49,496 bases of DNA from Glaciecola sp. XM2 (GTDB taxonomy: Bacteria; Pseudomonadota; Gammaproteobacteria; Enterobacterales; Alteromonadaceae), in contig NZ_JAHEOJ010000027.1 in assembly GCF_018595715.1 (NCBI RefSeq), forward strand, positions 81,719 to 131,214. The letters run 5' to 3'. The position numbers and the translations under genes are program-made. This document shows, one piece after another, positions 36,070-45,938 of this stretch. The notes under the pieces are model-generated. The model was given only the letters and a program-made list of their open reading frames with translations, was not told the DNA's origin and searched no databases. The first letter of the stretch is position 1, and every line of letters begins with the position of its first letter.

Positions 36070-36375
36070 ATGGCAAAAGAATCAATGAAGGCACGCGAAG
36101 TAAAACGTGCCAAGCTGGTTAAGAAGTATTCAGCTAAGCGCATTGCGCTAAAAGCAATCATCTCAGATGTGAATTCTTCTGAAGAAGAGCGTTGGGACGC
36201 TGTTCTAAAGCTACAACAACTTCCACGTGACTCAAGCCCATCGCGCAAGCAAAATCGCTGCCGCGTAACGGGTCGTCCACATGGTTTCCTACGCAAATTT
36301 GGTCTTTCTCGTATTAAGCTTCGTGAAGCTGCAATGCGTGGCGAAGTCCCTGGCCTTAAAAAAGCCAGCTGGTAA
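36070..36375 (+). CDS. rpsN: 30S ribosomal protein S14
   Basis: The 101-residue S14 is of the long, zinc-free type: no CxxC pair, and the C-terminal block [24 protein letters not shown] is complete. It helps form the 30S head. It lies 11 bases after rplE in the spc operon. Confidence 0.98.
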   Translation: MAKESMKAREVKRAKLVKKYSAKRIALKAIISDVNSSEEERWDAVLKLQQLPRDSSPSRKQNRCRVTGRPHGFLRKFGLSRIKLREAAMRGEVPGLKKASW

Positions 36376-36387
36376 GGAGTAGCAAAT

Positions 36388-36780
36388 ATGAGCATGCAAG
36401 ATCCAATCGCAGATATGTTTACCCGCATCCGTAATGGCCAACAAGCCGCTAAAGTTACGGTGACGATGCCTTCTTCAAAAGTACGCGTGGCAATTGCCAA
36501 GTTACTTGAAGCAGAGGGTTATATCGGAGGATTCAGTGTTGAAGAGGGCGTTAAGCCAACTCTAGAAGTAACATTGAAGTATTTCGAAGGTAAAAAAGTA
36601 ATTGATACAATCGAACGAGTTAGCCGTCCTGGTTTGCGCATCTACAAGAAAAAAGATGAGCTTCCAAAGGTAATGGGTGGACTTGGGATTGCTATCGTGT
36701 CTACCTCAAAAGGTGTGATGACTGACCGTGCAGCGCGTAACGCTGGCATGGGTGGTGAGATCATCGGTTATGTAGCATAA
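36388..36780 (+). CDS. rpsH: 30S ribosomal protein S8
   Basis: The 130-residue S8 binds helix 21 of 16S rRNA and is the autogenous repressor of the spc operon in E. coli. [18 protein letters not shown] and the C-terminal [26 protein letters not shown] are conserved. The first of two close ATG codons is used, as in E. coli. A GGAG site precedes it. Confidence 0.98.
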   Translation: MSMQDPIADMFTRIRNGQQAAKVTVTMPSSKVRVAIAKLLEAEGYIGGFSVEEGVKPTLEVTLKYFEGKKVIDTIERVSRPGLRIYKKKDELPKVMGGLGIAIVSTSKGVMTDRAARNAGMGGEIIGYVA

Positions 36781-36793
36781 CGGGGGAAATGAT

Positions 36794-37327
36794 ATGTCAC
36801 GTATAGCAAAGTCTCCTGTAACCATCAAAGCTGGCGTAGAAGTAACTATCGCTGGCCAAGAAGTTACAGTTAAAGGAAAAAATGGCACCTTATCACGCGT
36901 AATTAATGACGCCGTTGAAGTGGTCCAAGAAGAGAATGAACTTAAAACAGTACCTCGTGAAGGCGCTGTTAACGGTTGGGCTCAAGCTGGAACTGCTAAT
37001 TCGTTGTTAAATGCAATGGTAATTGGTGTAACCGATGGTTTTGAAAAGAAACTTCAACTTAATGGTGTTGGTTACCGTGCACAAGCACAAGGTAGCAAAC
37101 TAAACCTAACGTTGGGCTTTTCACACCCTGTCGTCTACGAAATGCCTCAAGGTATTACAGTAGAAACTCCTACGCAAACTGAAATCGTTGTCAAAGGCAG
37201 TGATAAGCAGGCTGTAGGTCAGGTTGCAGCTAACATTCGCGCTTATCGTCCACCAGAGCCTTACAAAGGTAAGGGTGTTCGTTATGCAGATGAAGCTGTG
37301 CGTCGCAAAGAAGCTAAGAAAAAGTAG
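36794..37327 (+). CDS. rplF: 50S ribosomal protein L6
   Basis: The 177-residue L6 has two related domains, ends in the RNA-binding block [26 protein letters not shown], and sits at the base of the L7/L12 stalk. It follows rpsH by 13 bases with GGGGGA-type ribosome site. No anomaly. Confidence 0.98.
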   Translation: MSRIAKSPVTIKAGVEVTIAGQEVTVKGKNGTLSRVINDAVEVVQEENELKTVPREGAVNGWAQAGTANSLLNAMVIGVTDGFEKKLQLNGVGYRAQAQGSKLNLTLGFSHPVVYEMPQGITVETPTQTEIVVKGSDKQAVGQVAANIRAYRPPEPYKGKGVRYADEAVRRKEAKKK

Positions 37328-37339
37328 GTAGGTGATACG

Positions 37340-37693
37340 ATGGATAAGAAATCAGCTCGCTTACGTCGCGCTACGCGTGCTCGTAAGAAGATCAGTGAGT
37401 TAGCTGTTAATCGCTTGGTTGTAAACCGTACACCGCGCCACATTTACGCTCAGTTAATCGCTCCAAGTGGTTCTGAAGTAATAGCGTCAGCTTCAACTGT
37501 TGAAAAGGACCTTAAAGGTGCTTTAAAAGCAACAGGCAACGCAGAAGCAGCAGCGGCAGTAGGTAAAGCGATCGCAGAACGTGCTATCGAAAAAGGTGTT
37601 AAGCAAGTTGCCTTCGATAGAAGTGGATTTAAATATCACGGTCGTGTGAAAGCACTGGCTGATGCCGCGCGTGAAGCCGGTCTTCAGTTCTAG
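37340..37693 (+). CDS. rplR: 50S ribosomal protein L18
   Basis: The 117-residue L18 binds 5S rRNA with L5. It has the basic N-terminus ([16 protein letters not shown]), the [12 protein letters not shown] strand and [26 protein letters not shown]. It is 12 bases after rplF, in the normal order. Confidence 0.98.
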   Translation: MDKKSARLRRATRARKKISELAVNRLVVNRTPRHIYAQLIAPSGSEVIASASTVEKDLKGALKATGNAEAAAAVGKAIAERAIEKGVKQVAFDRSGFKYHGRVKALADAAREAGLQF

Positions 37694-37702
37694 GAGTTAA
37701 TT

Positions 37703-38206
37703 ATGGCTAAAGTAGAAGTTCAACAACAGGGCGACCTGTTAGAAAAGCTCATCGCTGTTAACCGTGTATCAAAGGTAGTTAAAGGTGGTCGTATCTTTAG
37801 TTTTACCGCACTAACGGTTGTCGGTGATGGCAATGGCCGTGTTGGGTTTGGTTATGGTAAAGCACGTGAAGTTCCAGCTGCTATTCAAAAAGCAATGGAA
37901 AAAGCGCGTCGTAACCTAGTCAATGTTGACCTAAACGGAAACACACTTCAGCATCCTATTAAAGGACGTCATTCTGGTTCTAAAGTTTACATGCAGCCTG
38001 CCTCTGAAGGTACGGGTATCATCGCTGGTGGTGCAATGCGTGCAGTTTTAGAAGTAGCCGGTGTACAAAACGTTCTTTCTAAATGCTACGGATCAACTAA
38101 CCCAATCAACGTTGTACGCGCAACAGTGAATGCTTTGGTAGAGATGAATTCTCCAGAGAAAATTGCTGCGAAACGTGGGTTGCCGGTTAATGAGATTTTG
38201 GGGTAA
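37703..38206 (+). CDS. rpsE: 30S ribosomal protein S5
   Basis: The 167-residue S5 shapes the decoding region and mRNA entry. [25 protein letters not shown] and [12 protein letters not shown] are conserved; the VVKGGR loop is where spectinomycin-resistance changes occur, and it is wild type here. The ATG follows AGGAG. Confidence 0.98.
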   Translation: MAKVEVQQQGDLLEKLIAVNRVSKVVKGGRIFSFTALTVVGDGNGRVGFGYGKAREVPAAIQKAMEKARRNLVNVDLNGNTLQHPIKGRHSGSKVYMQPASEGTGIIAGGAMRAVLEVAGVQNVLSKCYGSTNPINVVRATVNALVEMNSPEKIAAKRGLPVNEILG

Positions 38207-38212
38207 TCGAAC

Positions 38213-38395
38213 ATGGCTAATACGATTAAAGTAAAGCAAGTTAAAAGTTCGATCGGGCGTTTGCCAAAGCACAAAGCTACTTTAGTAGGTTTGGGTTTGC
38301 GCAAGATTGGACATGTTCGTGAACTAGAAGATACCGCTGCAGTGCGTGGTATGATCAACCGTGTACATTACATGGTTGAGGTCATTGAGGAGTAA
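38213..38395 (+). CDS. rpmD: 50S ribosomal protein L30
   Basis: The 60-residue L30 has the short bacterial form ([27 protein letters not shown]). It lies between rpsE and rplO, 6 bases after the former. L30 is dispensable in some lineages but is kept here. Confidence 0.97.
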   Translation: MANTIKVKQVKSSIGRLPKHKATLVGLGLRKIGHVRELEDTAAVRGMINRVHYMVEVIEE

Positions 38396-38398
38396 GAG

Positions 38399-38833
38399 AT
38401 GAGATTAAATACGATTGCTCCCGCACCTGGAGCTAAAAGCGCACCAAAGCGAGTTGGCCGTGGTATCGGCTCTGGTTTAGGTAAAACCGGTGGTCGTGGT
38501 CACAAAGGTCAAAAGAGTCGCTCTGGCGGATCAGTTAAGCCTGGATTTGAAGGTGGTCAAATGCCTATCCAGCGTCGTTTACCAAAATTTGGTTTTACGT
38601 CGCGCAAATCTTTTGTAACTGACCAAGTTACTTTAAGCGAAATTGCTAAAGTCGAAGGTGATGTTGTATCGCTTGATACTTTGAAAGCAGCAGGTCTTGT
38701 CAAAAAAGAAATGCAGTTAGTAAAAGTCATCAAAAGCGGCGAAATCAATCGTGCTGTTACAGTTAACGGTTTGAAAGTCACTAAAGGCGCATTGGAAGCA
38801 ATTAACGCTGCTGGCGGTAAAGTAGAGGAATAA
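38399..38833 (+). CDS. rplO: 50S ribosomal protein L15
   Basis: The 144-residue L15 has the glycine/lysine-rich N-terminal tail ([27 protein letters not shown]) that reaches into the large subunit core, and the globular C-terminal domain ending [11 protein letters not shown]. It starts three bases after rpmD stops, with GAGG inside the end of rpmD. Confidence 0.98.
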   Translation: MRLNTIAPAPGAKSAPKRVGRGIGSGLGKTGGRGHKGQKSRSGGSVKPGFEGGQMPIQRRLPKFGFTSRKSFVTDQVTLSEIAKVEGDVVSLDTLKAAGLVKKEMQLVKVIKSGEINRAVTVNGLKVTKGALEAINAAGGKVEE

Positions 38834-38838
38834 CCTAA

Positions 38839-40146
38839 ATGGCGAAACCAGGACAGGGTTCAAGTGGCGGCGGTTTAAGCGAATTACGTTCGCGTTTACT
38901 GTTTGTGCTTGGCGCAATAATAGTATTTAGGCTTGGGTCATATGTGCCCATCCCTGGTATCGATGGTAACGTGTTGTCTCAAATATTTGAGCAACAAACG
39001 GGGACTATCGTAGGCATGTTTAACATGTTTTCTGGTGGTGCTCTTGAGCGTGCCTCGGTACTAGCATTAGGTATCATGCCATATATCACTGCATCTATTA
39101 TTATGCAGTTATTGTCTGTTGTGCATGAACCTTTCAAGGAATTAAAGAAAGAAGGTCAGTCTGGTACACGTAAGATTAGCCAATACACACGCTACCTTAC
39201 ATTAGTGCTTGCAACATTCCAGTCCATTGGGATTGCGACCGGTCTTCCACAGCTAATTCCAGGCCTAGTGCTAAATCCTGGCATCGGTTTTTATTTTACA
39301 GCTATCGTGAGCTTGGTAACCGGAACCATGTTTTTAATGTGGTTAGGTGAACAAATCACTGAGCGTGGTATTGGTAATGGTATTTCGATTCTGATCTTTG
39401 CTGGTATCGTAGCGGGTCTTCCTACTGCGATTGGGCAAACTGCAGAGCAAGCAAGACAAGGGGACATTAACCTACTATTCTTGTTTATATTGGCAGCTAT
39501 TATCATTGCATTGACTTACTTAGTTGTTTTTGTAGAAAGAGCGCAACGTCGTATCGTTGTTAACTACGCAAAACGTCAACAAGGTAGAAAGGTATTTGCA
39601 GCACAGAGTTCTCATCTTCCCTTGAAGGTGAATATGGCGGGTGTAATCCCACCAATCTTTGCGTCAAGTATCATTCTTTTCCCTGGGACTTTGTCGGGTA
39701 TGGTTGGACAAAATGAATCACTTTCATTTTTGACCGACGTCTCTTTGGCATTATCTCCAGGCCAGCCTTTGTATGTCATGTTGTATGCAGCAACTATTAT
39801 TTTCTTCTGCTTCTTTTATACGGCATTAGTTTTTAATCCACGCGAAACAGCTGATAATTTAAAGAAATCTGGCGCATTTGTTCCCGGGATTCGTCCAGGT
39901 GAGCAAACATCACGTTACATCGATAAAGTGATGACTAGGTTGACCCTAGCTGGTGCTCTCTATATTACCTTTGTTTGTTTAGTGCCTGAATTCTTATTAC
40001 TGTGGTTTAACGTTCCGTTTTACTTCGGTGGTACATCGCTACTCATTATATGCGTAGTGATTATGGATTTCATGGCGCAGGTGCAGACCCATTTGATGTC
40101 ACATCAATACGGGGATGTTCTTAAGAAAGCTAACTTAAAAGGCTAA
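38839..40146 (+). CDS. secY: Sec translocon subunit SecY
   Basis: SecY forms the protein-conducting channel of the inner membrane with SecE and SecG. The 435-residue protein has ten membrane helices, the plug and the pore-lining isoleucine region after IPGIDG, the cytoplasmic loop [18 protein letters not shown] used for SecA and ribosome contact, and the C-terminal [21 protein letters not shown]. It is five bases after rplO, as in most gammaproteobacteria. Confidence 0.98.
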   Translation: MAKPGQGSSGGGLSELRSRLLFVLGAIIVFRLGSYVPIPGIDGNVLSQIFEQQTGTIVGMFNMFSGGALERASVLALGIMPYITASIIMQLLSVVHEPFKELKKEGQSGTRKISQYTRYLTLVLATFQSIGIATGLPQLIPGLVLNPGIGFYFTAIVSLVTGTMFLMWLGEQITERGIGNGISILIFAGIVAGLPTAIGQTAEQARQGDINLLFLFILAAIIIALTYLVVFVERAQRRIVVNYAKRQQGRKVFAAQSSHLPLKVNMAGVIPPIFASSIILFPGTLSGMVGQNESLSFLTDVSLALSPGQPLYVMLYAATIIFFCFFYTALVFNPRETADNLKKSGAFVPGIRPGEQTSRYIDKVMTRLTLAGALYITFVCLVPEFLLLWFNVPFYFGGTSLLIICVVIMDFMAQVQTHLMSHQYGDVLKKANLKG

Positions 40147-40178
40147 GGCCTTTTGTTAGCCATTTACGGAGTGATGTT

Positions 40179-40295
40179 ATGAAAGTTCGTGCATCCGTTA
40201 AAAAGATTTGCCGTAACTGCAAAATCATCAAGCGCAACGGTGTTGTTCGAGTGATTTGTGCAGCTGAGCCGAAGCATAAGCAAAGGCAAGGTTAA
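40179..40295 (+). CDS. rpmJ: 50S ribosomal protein L36, zinc (C+) form
   Basis: This 38-residue protein is L36 of the C+ type: C11, C14, C27 and H33 form a zinc ribbon (ICRNCK and [14 protein letters not shown]). The ATG follows GGAG by six bases. C+ ribosomal proteins are often paired with a zinc-independent paralogue elsewhere under Zur control; none is in this window. Confidence 0.95.
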   Translation: MKVRASVKKICRNCKIIKRNGVVRVICAAEPKHKQRQG

Positions 40296-40372
40296 TCTGA
40301 AAAACATGGGTCTTTTGTCGCTGTGTTGCTATTCATAGTATCGCAGCTCATTGGGCCTTAATTTGCAATTTA

Positions 40373-40445
40373 GTTGTCGGGTAAGTATCCTAACGGGCTT
40401 TTTAGGCTGGCAACAATAAATTAGAGGAGTGCTGTTAATGGCCCG
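40373..40445 (+). promoter_or_regulatory. alpha-operon S4-binding pseudoknot leader
   Basis: This leader before rpsM can fold like the E. coli alpha-operon ribosome-binding pseudoknot (S4 autorepression). Outer stem GTTGTC (40373-40378) with GGCAAC (40409-40414), inner stem CCTAA (40389-40393) with TTAGG (40402-40406), and the loop CGGGC (40394-40398) pairing with GCCCG in codons 2-3 of rpsM (40441-40445). The core AGTATCCT-AACGGGCTTTT is nearly the E. coli sequence. S4 (rpsD, in this operon) is the expected ligand. Confidence 0.88.
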
Positions 40446-40794
40446 TATCGCTGGCATTAACATTCCTGAACACAAGCATACGGTAATTGCGCTACAAGCC
40501 ATTTTTGGTATTGGTGCAACCCGTGCAAAGGCGATTTGCGATAATGCAGGTGTGTCAGAGTCTACCAAAATTAAAGATTTGGATGAGACTACAATCGACA
40601 AACTTCGTGATGAAGTTGCTAAATTCACTGTAGAAGGTGATTTACGACGCGAAGTTTCCATGAGTATAAAACGTTTGATGGACCTAGGTTGCTTCCGTGG
40701 TATTCGCCACCGTCGCAGTTTACCTCTACGTGGTCAGCGCACTAAAACAAATGCGCGTACCCGTAAAGGTCCTCGTAAACCTATCAAGAAGTAA
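40438..40794 (+). CDS. rpsM: 30S ribosomal protein S13
   Basis: The 118-residue S13 contacts the 50S subunit and the P-site tRNA through its basic tail. It opens [18 protein letters not shown] and ends [18 protein letters not shown]. The ATG three codons inside a longer frame was chosen: it follows GAGGAG and matches E. coli. It is the first gene of the alpha operon; its codons 2-3 form part of the regulatory pseudoknot. Confidence 0.98.
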   Translation: MARIAGINIPEHKHTVIALQAIFGIGATRAKAICDNAGVSESTKIKDLDETTIDKLRDEVAKFTVEGDLRREVSMSIKRLMDLGCFRGIRHRRSLPLRGQRTKTNARTRKGPRKPIKK

Positions 40795-40809
40795 GCGAGG
40801 GATATAACT

Positions 40810-41202
40810 ATGGCTAAAGCACCAGCACGTAGCACGCGTAAGCGCGCAAAACGTCAAGTCGCAGACGGTATGGCTCATATCCATGCTTCTTTTAACAATA
40901 CAATAGTGACGATTACCGATCGCCAAGGCAATGCACTTGCTTGGGCAACATCTGGTGGTTCTGGTTTCCGCGGTTCGCGTAAATCTACTCCTTTTGCTGC
41001 ACAGGTTGCCGCAGAGAGAGCAGGTGTTGCGGCGCAGGAATACGGTCTTAAGAACATTGAAGTGTTCGTAAAAGGTCCAGGTCCAGGTCGTGAATCAGCT
41101 ATCCGAGCGCTTAACGCAACTGGATACAAAATCACTAATATTACCGATGTGACGCCTATTCCACACAATGGATGTCGTCCACCGAAAAAACGTCGCGTAT
41201 AG
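40810..41202 (+). CDS. rpsK: 30S ribosomal protein S11
   Basis: The 130-residue S11 forms part of the platform near the E site. [47 protein letters not shown] and the C-terminal [18 protein letters not shown] are conserved. It is 15 bases after rpsM. Confidence 0.98.
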   Translation: MAKAPARSTRKRAKRQVADGMAHIHASFNNTIVTITDRQGNALAWATSGGSGFRGSRKSTPFAAQVAAERAGVAAQEYGLKNIEVFVKGPGPGRESAIRALNATGYKITNITDVTPIPHNGCRPPKKRRV

Positions 41203-41223
41203 ACGAACAGTTGGAGAAAGATC

Positions 41224-41844
41224 ATGGCTAGATATTTGGGTCCAAAACTCAAACTAAGTCGTCGTGAAGGAACCGACTTGTTCCTTAAAAGCGGCGTAAG
41301 AGCAATTGACACAAAGTGTAAAATTGAAACAGCTCCTGGTCAGCATGGTGCCCGTCGCGGTCGCTTGTCTGATTATGGTGTGCAATTGCGTGAAAAGCAG
41401 AAAGTACGTCGTATGTATGGCGTATTAGAAAAGCAATTTAGAAACTACTACAAAGAAGCAGCTCGCCTGAAAGGTAATACAGGTGAAAACCTGTTGCAGT
41501 TACTTGAACAGCGTCTCGACAATGTGGTTTATCGTATGGGTTTTGCAAGCACACGTGCAGAAGCGCGCCAACTTGTAAGCCATAAAGCGATCGTTGTTAA
41601 CGGACATGTGGTTAACATTCCTTCTTTCAACGTAAAGGCTGAAGACGTTGTTTCTGTTCGCGAAAAAGCGAAGAAGCAAGCACGTATTAACGCGGCGCTA
41701 GAATTAGCAGACCAGCGTGAAAAGCCGACTTGGTTGGAAGTTGATAACAGCAAGTTGGAAGGCACATTTAAGCGTGTACCTGAAAGAGAAGACTTGTCTG
41801 CAGAAATTAACGAGCAGCTGATTGTCGAACTTTACTCTAAGTAA
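41224..41844 (+). CDS. rpsD: 30S ribosomal protein S4
   Basis: The 206-residue S4 initiates 30S assembly and is the autogenous repressor of the alpha operon, acting on the leader pseudoknot before rpsM. It has the S4 RNA-binding domain ([30 protein letters not shown]) and a zinc-free N-terminus. It follows rpsK by 21 bases. Confidence 0.98.
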   Translation: MARYLGPKLKLSRREGTDLFLKSGVRAIDTKCKIETAPGQHGARRGRLSDYGVQLREKQKVRRMYGVLEKQFRNYYKEAARLKGNTGENLLQLLEQRLDNVVYRMGFASTRAEARQLVSHKAIVVNGHVVNIPSFNVKAEDVVSVREKAKKQARINAALELADQREKPTWLEVDNSKLEGTFKRVPEREDLSAEINEQLIVELYSK

Positions 41845-41865
41845 AATAACTAAAGAGGATACATT

Positions 41866-42852
41866 GTGGGTTCAGTGACCGAATTCCTAAAGCCAAGATT
41901 AGTAGAAATTGAAAACGTTTCTCCTACTCGTGCAAAAGTAACACTCGAGCCATTAGAGCGTGGCTTTGGCCATACTCTTGGCAACGCACTACGTCGTATT
42001 TTACTCTCGTCAATGCCTGGTTGTGCAGTGACTGAAGTAGAAATCGATGGCGTTCTACATGAATACACCGCTAAAGAAGGTGTTCAAGAAGACGTTTTAG
42101 AAATATTGCTAAACCTTAAAGGATTAGCGGTAAGTCTAGAAGGTAAGACTGAAGCAACTCTTACTTTAGTTAAATCAGGTGTAGGTCCGGTAGTCGCTGG
42201 TGATATACAGCATGATGGAGACGTTGAAATTATCAATCCTGATCATGTTATTTGTACCTTGACTGGTGAAGCTGAATTAAGCATGCGCATCAAGGTCGAA
42301 ATGGGTCGTGGTTATGTGCCTGCTTCAACTCGTCGTTCCTCTGAAGATGATGATCGTCCTATTGGTCGTTTATTGGTAGATGCTTCATTCAGTCCAGTAG
42401 AGCGTATTGCTTATTCAGTTGAGTCAGCACGTGTTGAACAACGCACTGATTTAGATAAGTTAATTATTGATATGGAAACTAACGGAACTTTAGATCCGGA
42501 AGAGGCCATTCGTCGCTCAGCTACTATTCTAGCTCAGCAACTAGATGCTTTCGTTGAATTACGTGACATCTCTGTTCCTGAAGCTAAAGAAGAGAAGCCA
42601 GAATTTGATCCTATCCTCCTTCGTCCTGTTGACGACTTGGAGCTTACGGTTCGTTCGGCTAACTGTTTGAAAGCTGAAGCTATCCAATACATTGGTGACT
42701 TGGTGCAACGCACTGAGGTTGAGCTACTTAAAACGCCTAACCTTGGTAAGAAGTCTTTAACAGAAATAAAAGACGTTCTAGCATCACGTGGTCTTTCTCT
42801 AGGCATGCGCTTAGAAAACTGGCCACCAGAGTCAATCGCTGAAAAAGATTAA
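41866..42852 (+). CDS. rpoA: RNA polymerase alpha subunit
   Basis: The 328-residue alpha subunit starts assembly of RNA polymerase. The N-terminal dimerisation domain ([19 protein letters not shown] block) and the C-terminal domain (about 245-328, [36 protein letters not shown]), which binds UP elements and activators, are both complete. The start is GTG, giving [10 protein letters not shown], with AAAGAGGA before it. The rrn promoter at the window end has the AT-rich upstream region this domain uses. Confidence 0.98.
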   Translation: MGSVTEFLKPRLVEIENVSPTRAKVTLEPLERGFGHTLGNALRRILLSSMPGCAVTEVEIDGVLHEYTAKEGVQEDVLEILLNLKGLAVSLEGKTEATLTLVKSGVGPVVAGDIQHDGDVEIINPDHVICTLTGEAELSMRIKVEMGRGYVPASTRRSSEDDDRPIGRLLVDASFSPVERIAYSVESARVEQRTDLDKLIIDMETNGTLDPEEAIRRSATILAQQLDAFVELRDISVPEAKEEKPEFDPILLRPVDDLELTVRSANCLKAEAIQYIGDLVQRTEVELLKTPNLGKKSLTEIKDVLASRGLSLGMRLENWPPESIAEKD

Positions 42853-42892
42853 TCAGGTTTATTTAAACTGATTTGTAAAGAAGGAAAGAGCT

Positions 42893-43294
42893 ATGCGCCA
42901 TCGCAATAGTGGTAGACAGTTAAATCGCAATAGCAGCCACAGACAAGCTATGTTCAAAAACATGGCCGGTTCTTTGGTCAAGCACGAAGTTATTAAAACT
43001 ACGTTGCCTAAAGCGAAAGAGCTTCGTCGCGTAATTGAGCCTCTTATTACATTAGCGAAACAAGACAGTGTCGCTAACCGTCGCCTTGCATTTGCAAGAA
43101 CGGGTGATAAAGAAGTTGTTGGTAAACTATTTAACGAACTTGGGCCTCGCTACGACGCGCGTCCAGGTGGTTATAGCCGTATCTTAAAGTGTGGTTTCCG
43201 TGCCGGAGACAATGCACCTATGGCTTATGTTGAATTAGTAGACCGTCCTGTTGTTGAAGCAGAAGAAGAAGTAGTAGAAGCAACAGAAGAATAA
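42893..43294 (+). CDS. rplQ: 50S ribosomal protein L17
   Basis: The 133-residue L17 opens [21 protein letters not shown] and is the last gene of the alpha operon. Compared with E. coli (127) it has an acidic C-terminal extension, [12 protein letters not shown], encoded by a run of GAA/GTA codons. AAGGAAAG precedes the ATG. A strong terminator follows. Confidence 0.97.
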   Translation: MRHRNSGRQLNRNSSHRQAMFKNMAGSLVKHEVIKTTLPKAKELRRVIEPLITLAKQDSVANRRLAFARTGDKEVVGKLFNELGPRYDARPGGYSRILKCGFRAGDNAPMAYVELVDRPVVEAEEEVVEATEE

Positions 43295-43310
43295 GCAATT
43301 ATTCAAAATT

Positions 43311-43340
43311 AAAAAACCCGAGCTAGTCTCGGGTTTTTTT
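43311..43340 (+). terminator. rho-independent terminator of the alpha operon
   Basis: AAAAAACCCGAG (43311-43322) pairs with CTCGGGTTTTTT (43328-43339) around a five-base loop, followed by more T. It ends the ribosomal operon and separates it from the amidotransferase cassette. Confidence 0.93.
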
Positions 43341-43457
43341 ATGCTTGCTATTTGGCTGGTCTGATTATTGCTAGTGAAGAGGCAATGTAATACTGAGCGT
43401 CGAAAATGTGACGTCTCAGCTGCGGCTCTAATCGACACTGAAGCAAAACCGAGAACC

Positions 43458-44603
43458 ATGAAATACTGTAAAGCATGTTTGACTACAGATCTAAGACCAA
43501 ACTCGTCTTTTAAAGACGGAGTGTGTATTGCATGTGAGTATTCTGAGCAGGTAAAGACTCAAGACAGTGCATTTCAGGTAAAGCTTGAGCTATTAAAGCA
43601 AGCTATAAAACGAAGTAGAGGAAAGCAGGCTAACAAACAGGCTTATGACTGCATCGTAGGCGTAAGCGGTGGCAAAGACAGCACGCGTCAGGCTCATTGG
43701 GTCAGAGATAGACTTGGTTTGCGCCCGTTATTAGTATGTTGCGCATATCCCCCGAAACAAATGACACAAGTTGGCGCGGACAATCTATCAAATCTGATTT
43801 CAATGGGCTTTGACCTAATTACGGTAACGCCCGCGCCGACCACATCACAACAGCTTGCATTGACCTCTTTTAAAGAGTTTGGAAATGTATGTAAGTCTAC
43901 CGAAATGTCATTATTTTCAACTGTCCCAAGAATTGCTATTGAACTGGGTGTTAACACCATTTTTTGGGGTGAAAATCCCGCTTTGCAAATGGGTGATAGT
44001 GCTGTTGAGGGATTTGATGAATTTGACGGCAACAATTTGCGCAACCTCAATACGCTAGTTGACGGCGGCTATAAGTGGTTAGAGCGGGCTATTAGTGAGC
44101 CCTATAAGTCTGAACATTACTTTTATCCTGAACAGATACTATTTGAGAAAAAGCACATCAATATTTTCTACCTCGGCCCAGCATGGGATGATTGGAGCAA
44201 CGAAGATAATGCCACCTATGCCTCTTTAAATGGGTTGACGTTACGTCCAGGTGACGAAAATGATACAGGAGACATCTCTAACGCATCAATGCTGGACGAA
44301 GAGTTTACTAACATCAACATGATGATTAAGTATTTTAAATTTGGCTTTGGAAGAACCACCGACATTGTTAATGAACAAATTCGAAATCATGAGTTAACCC
44401 GTGAACAAGCCATAAAAATAGTAAAACAATATGATGGCGTTTGTTCCGACCGGATTATTAAGAGGTTTGCAGATTATGTCGGAATATCCGTTTCTCAGTT
44501 TTGGGATATCACCAATACGTATGTGAATAGCGATATCTTTCATATTAAAAAGGGCGCTCGTCCTATTCCTAAATTTCAAGTAGGAATTGATTATGTATCT
44601 TGA
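43458..44603 (+). CDS. N-acetyl-sugar amidotransferase (WbpG/PseA/WbuX type)
   Basis: This 381-residue PP-loop ATP pyrophosphatase matches the N-acetyl-sugar amidotransferase family that turns an acetamido group into acetamidino on nonulosonic or O-antigen sugars, using ammonia from a HisH/HisF pair. Two CxxC knuckles (C4, C7, C23, C26) give an N-terminal zinc finger; the ATP loop is VSGGKDS (S70-S75); FWGENPALQMGDS is a later family block. The ATG giving MKYCKAC was preferred because the zinc finger begins there; an upstream extension of 30 codons is unlike the family. It overlaps hisH by 11 bases. Product sugar is unknown. Confidence 0.92.
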   Translation: MKYCKACLTTDLRPNSSFKDGVCIACEYSEQVKTQDSAFQVKLELLKQAIKRSRGKQANKQAYDCIVGVSGGKDSTRQAHWVRDRLGLRPLLVCCAYPPKQMTQVGADNLSNLISMGFDLITVTPAPTTSQQLALTSFKEFGNVCKSTEMSLFSTVPRIAIELGVNTIFWGENPALQMGDSAVEGFDEFDGNNLRNLNTLVDGGYKWLERAISEPYKSEHYFYPEQILFEKKHINIFYLGPAWDDWSNEDNATYASLNGLTLRPGDENDTGDISNASMLDEEFTNINMMIKYFKFGFGRTTDIVNEQIRNHELTREQAIKIVKQYDGVCSDRIIKRFADYVGISVSQFWDITNTYVNSDIFHIKKGARPIPKFQVGIDYVS

Positions 44604-45213
44604 TATTGCTGATCTTGGCTTTGGCAACCTATCTTCGATTCAACATTGGGTGAGTCTAGCGAACATTAAAACACGTCTTGTTGATTGCCCCACTAAGTTA
44701 TCGTCTTCGACTCTTTTGTTACCTGGCGTGGGTTCAGCTGGGTCATATCTGTCCCGCTTACGCGAATTAAAGTTTGATGATGCAGTGCGTGAGCACGTTG
44801 ATAAAGGCGGCCGCCTCATCGGAATTTGTCTAGGTTTTCAAGCTATGGCGAAATTTACTGAAGAGGATTCAGGGCAAGTTGGACTTAGCCTGATTGATGC
44901 TGATGTTATTAAAATGACCGAAGTGTTTTCGAACAATCAGTGGCACGCATTTAGTTTTGATAAACGGGTATTACAGGTAAATGGCTATCCGTGTGATTAC
45001 AAACGTTCTAAGAAAAGAAAACTAAGCGGACGAGTATTTTTTAATCATGAGTATGGTGTAATTAATCACGATAAAGAAGCTGCCACTGTCCCGATAAACA
45101 ACGCATTATCTCGCTACAGTGGTTTAATCGTGAAAAATAACATCTTAGGGATGCAATTCCATCCTGAAAAAAGTCAGCAAACCGGTGCTGAACTAATACG
45201 AATGATTTTGTGA
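44593..45213 (+). CDS. HisH-type glutamine amidotransferase subunit
   Basis: This 206-residue class I glutaminase resembles HisH, but lies outside any histidine operon and next to an amidotransferase, so it is the ammonia donor of that enzyme, as HisH2 is in O-antigen clusters. The triad is intact: C79 in GICLGFQAM, H190 and E192 in FHPEKS. The ATG (MYLDIADLGFGN) begins inside the amidotransferase gene, 11 bases of overlap, and its stop overlaps the HisF-like gene by four bases. Glutaminase activity is expected; whether it needs the HisF-like partner as activator is not shown. Confidence 0.93.
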   Translation: MYLDIADLGFGNLSSIQHWVSLANIKTRLVDCPTKLSSSTLLLPGVGSAGSYLSRLRELKFDDAVREHVDKGGRLIGICLGFQAMAKFTEEDSGQVGLSLIDADVIKMTEVFSNNQWHAFSFDKRVLQVNGYPCDYKRSKKRKLSGRVFFNHEYGVINHDKEAATVPINNALSRYSGLIVKNNILGMQFHPEKSQQTGAELIRMIL

Positions 45214-45938
45214 GTGAACAAATGAGAATCGGCACGAGCTTACTTTTGCAAAATCAAAATTGTGTTCAGTCATATGGCTGGGAGTTATTGCGCCCACTAG
45301 GCGACGCAGATACGGCGGTTTCTGCATTAAGTGAATATGCATGTGACGACATTAGCTTTATACGAATTGCTCGAGGTGATGATTGCTTAGCTGAGTTTAC
45401 AAAAGACCTAGATGTCATCAGGCAGCTTAAGTGTTCAACCCCCGTCGCTTTTGGCGGAGGGCTGCGCTCCATCACGCATCTTGACTTGCTTCGCGGTCTT
45501 CCGATAGAAAGGCTTGTGTTTTCTTCTGCCTTTATTACAAAGGATGTCCAATTATTGAAACATGCACAGGAGAATTTTGGGCGTCAGTCCATCCAGTGTT
45601 TATTGCCAGTTAGTGCGCAAGCAGATGAGTTTGAAGTGTTTTGCTGCAATAAAAACCGGTATATAAAACTCATCAACCTAGACTTTGATTTTATCTCAGA
45701 GTTTGCAAATGAGATTATTCTATATGATACCCGCCATGACGGATGTGCATCGGGTTTTGATGCAAGGATACTAAATGCAGTGCCTATATCACCCAATAGG
45801 TTAGTACTAACCGGCGGTATTGGTAAAGCTGAAGTCAAATGGGCCAAGAAACTTAGGGCCGCAGGGGTGTTAATCGACAACAAGACACTTCACCAAGAGT
45901 CTTCAATTGCGGGGTATCGTTATGCCGCAAGAATGTAA
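45210..45938 (+). CDS. HisF-like TIM-barrel protein lacking the catalytic aspartates
   Basis: This 242-residue protein is a HisF relative: AFGGGLRSITHLDLLRGLPIERLVFSSA and LVLTGGIGKAEVKWAKKLRAAG are the phosphate-binding half-barrel segments. In genuine HisF the first catalytic Asp is in a CLDV-type strand and the second in a GIDxx strand. Here the first strand reads RIGTSLLLQN (Leu instead of Asp), and the second region reads CLLPVSAQAD with no Asp in place. It is therefore unlikely to make imidazole-glycerol phosphate; I infer an ammonia-conducting scaffold for the neighbouring HisH. The GTG start overlaps hisH by GTGA; an ATG four codons later is also possible. Confidence 0.82.
   Translation: MSEQMRIGTSLLLQNQNCVQSYGWELLRPLGDADTAVSALSEYACDDISFIRIARGDDCLAEFTKDLDVIRQLKCSTPVAFGGGLRSITHLDLLRGLPIERLVFSSAFITKDVQLLKHAQENFGRQSIQCLLPVSAQADEFEVFCCNKNRYIKLINLDFDFISEFANEIILYDTRHDGCASGFDARILNAVPISPNRLVLTGGIGKAEVKWAKKLRAAGVLIDNKTLHQESSIAGYRYAARM

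Noticed and set aside
43368-43457. Longer start for the first amidotransferase
   Set aside because: The 30 extra residues begin at a non-ATG codon, follow the rplQ terminator closely and do not resemble the family, whose zinc finger starts at the chosen ATG.
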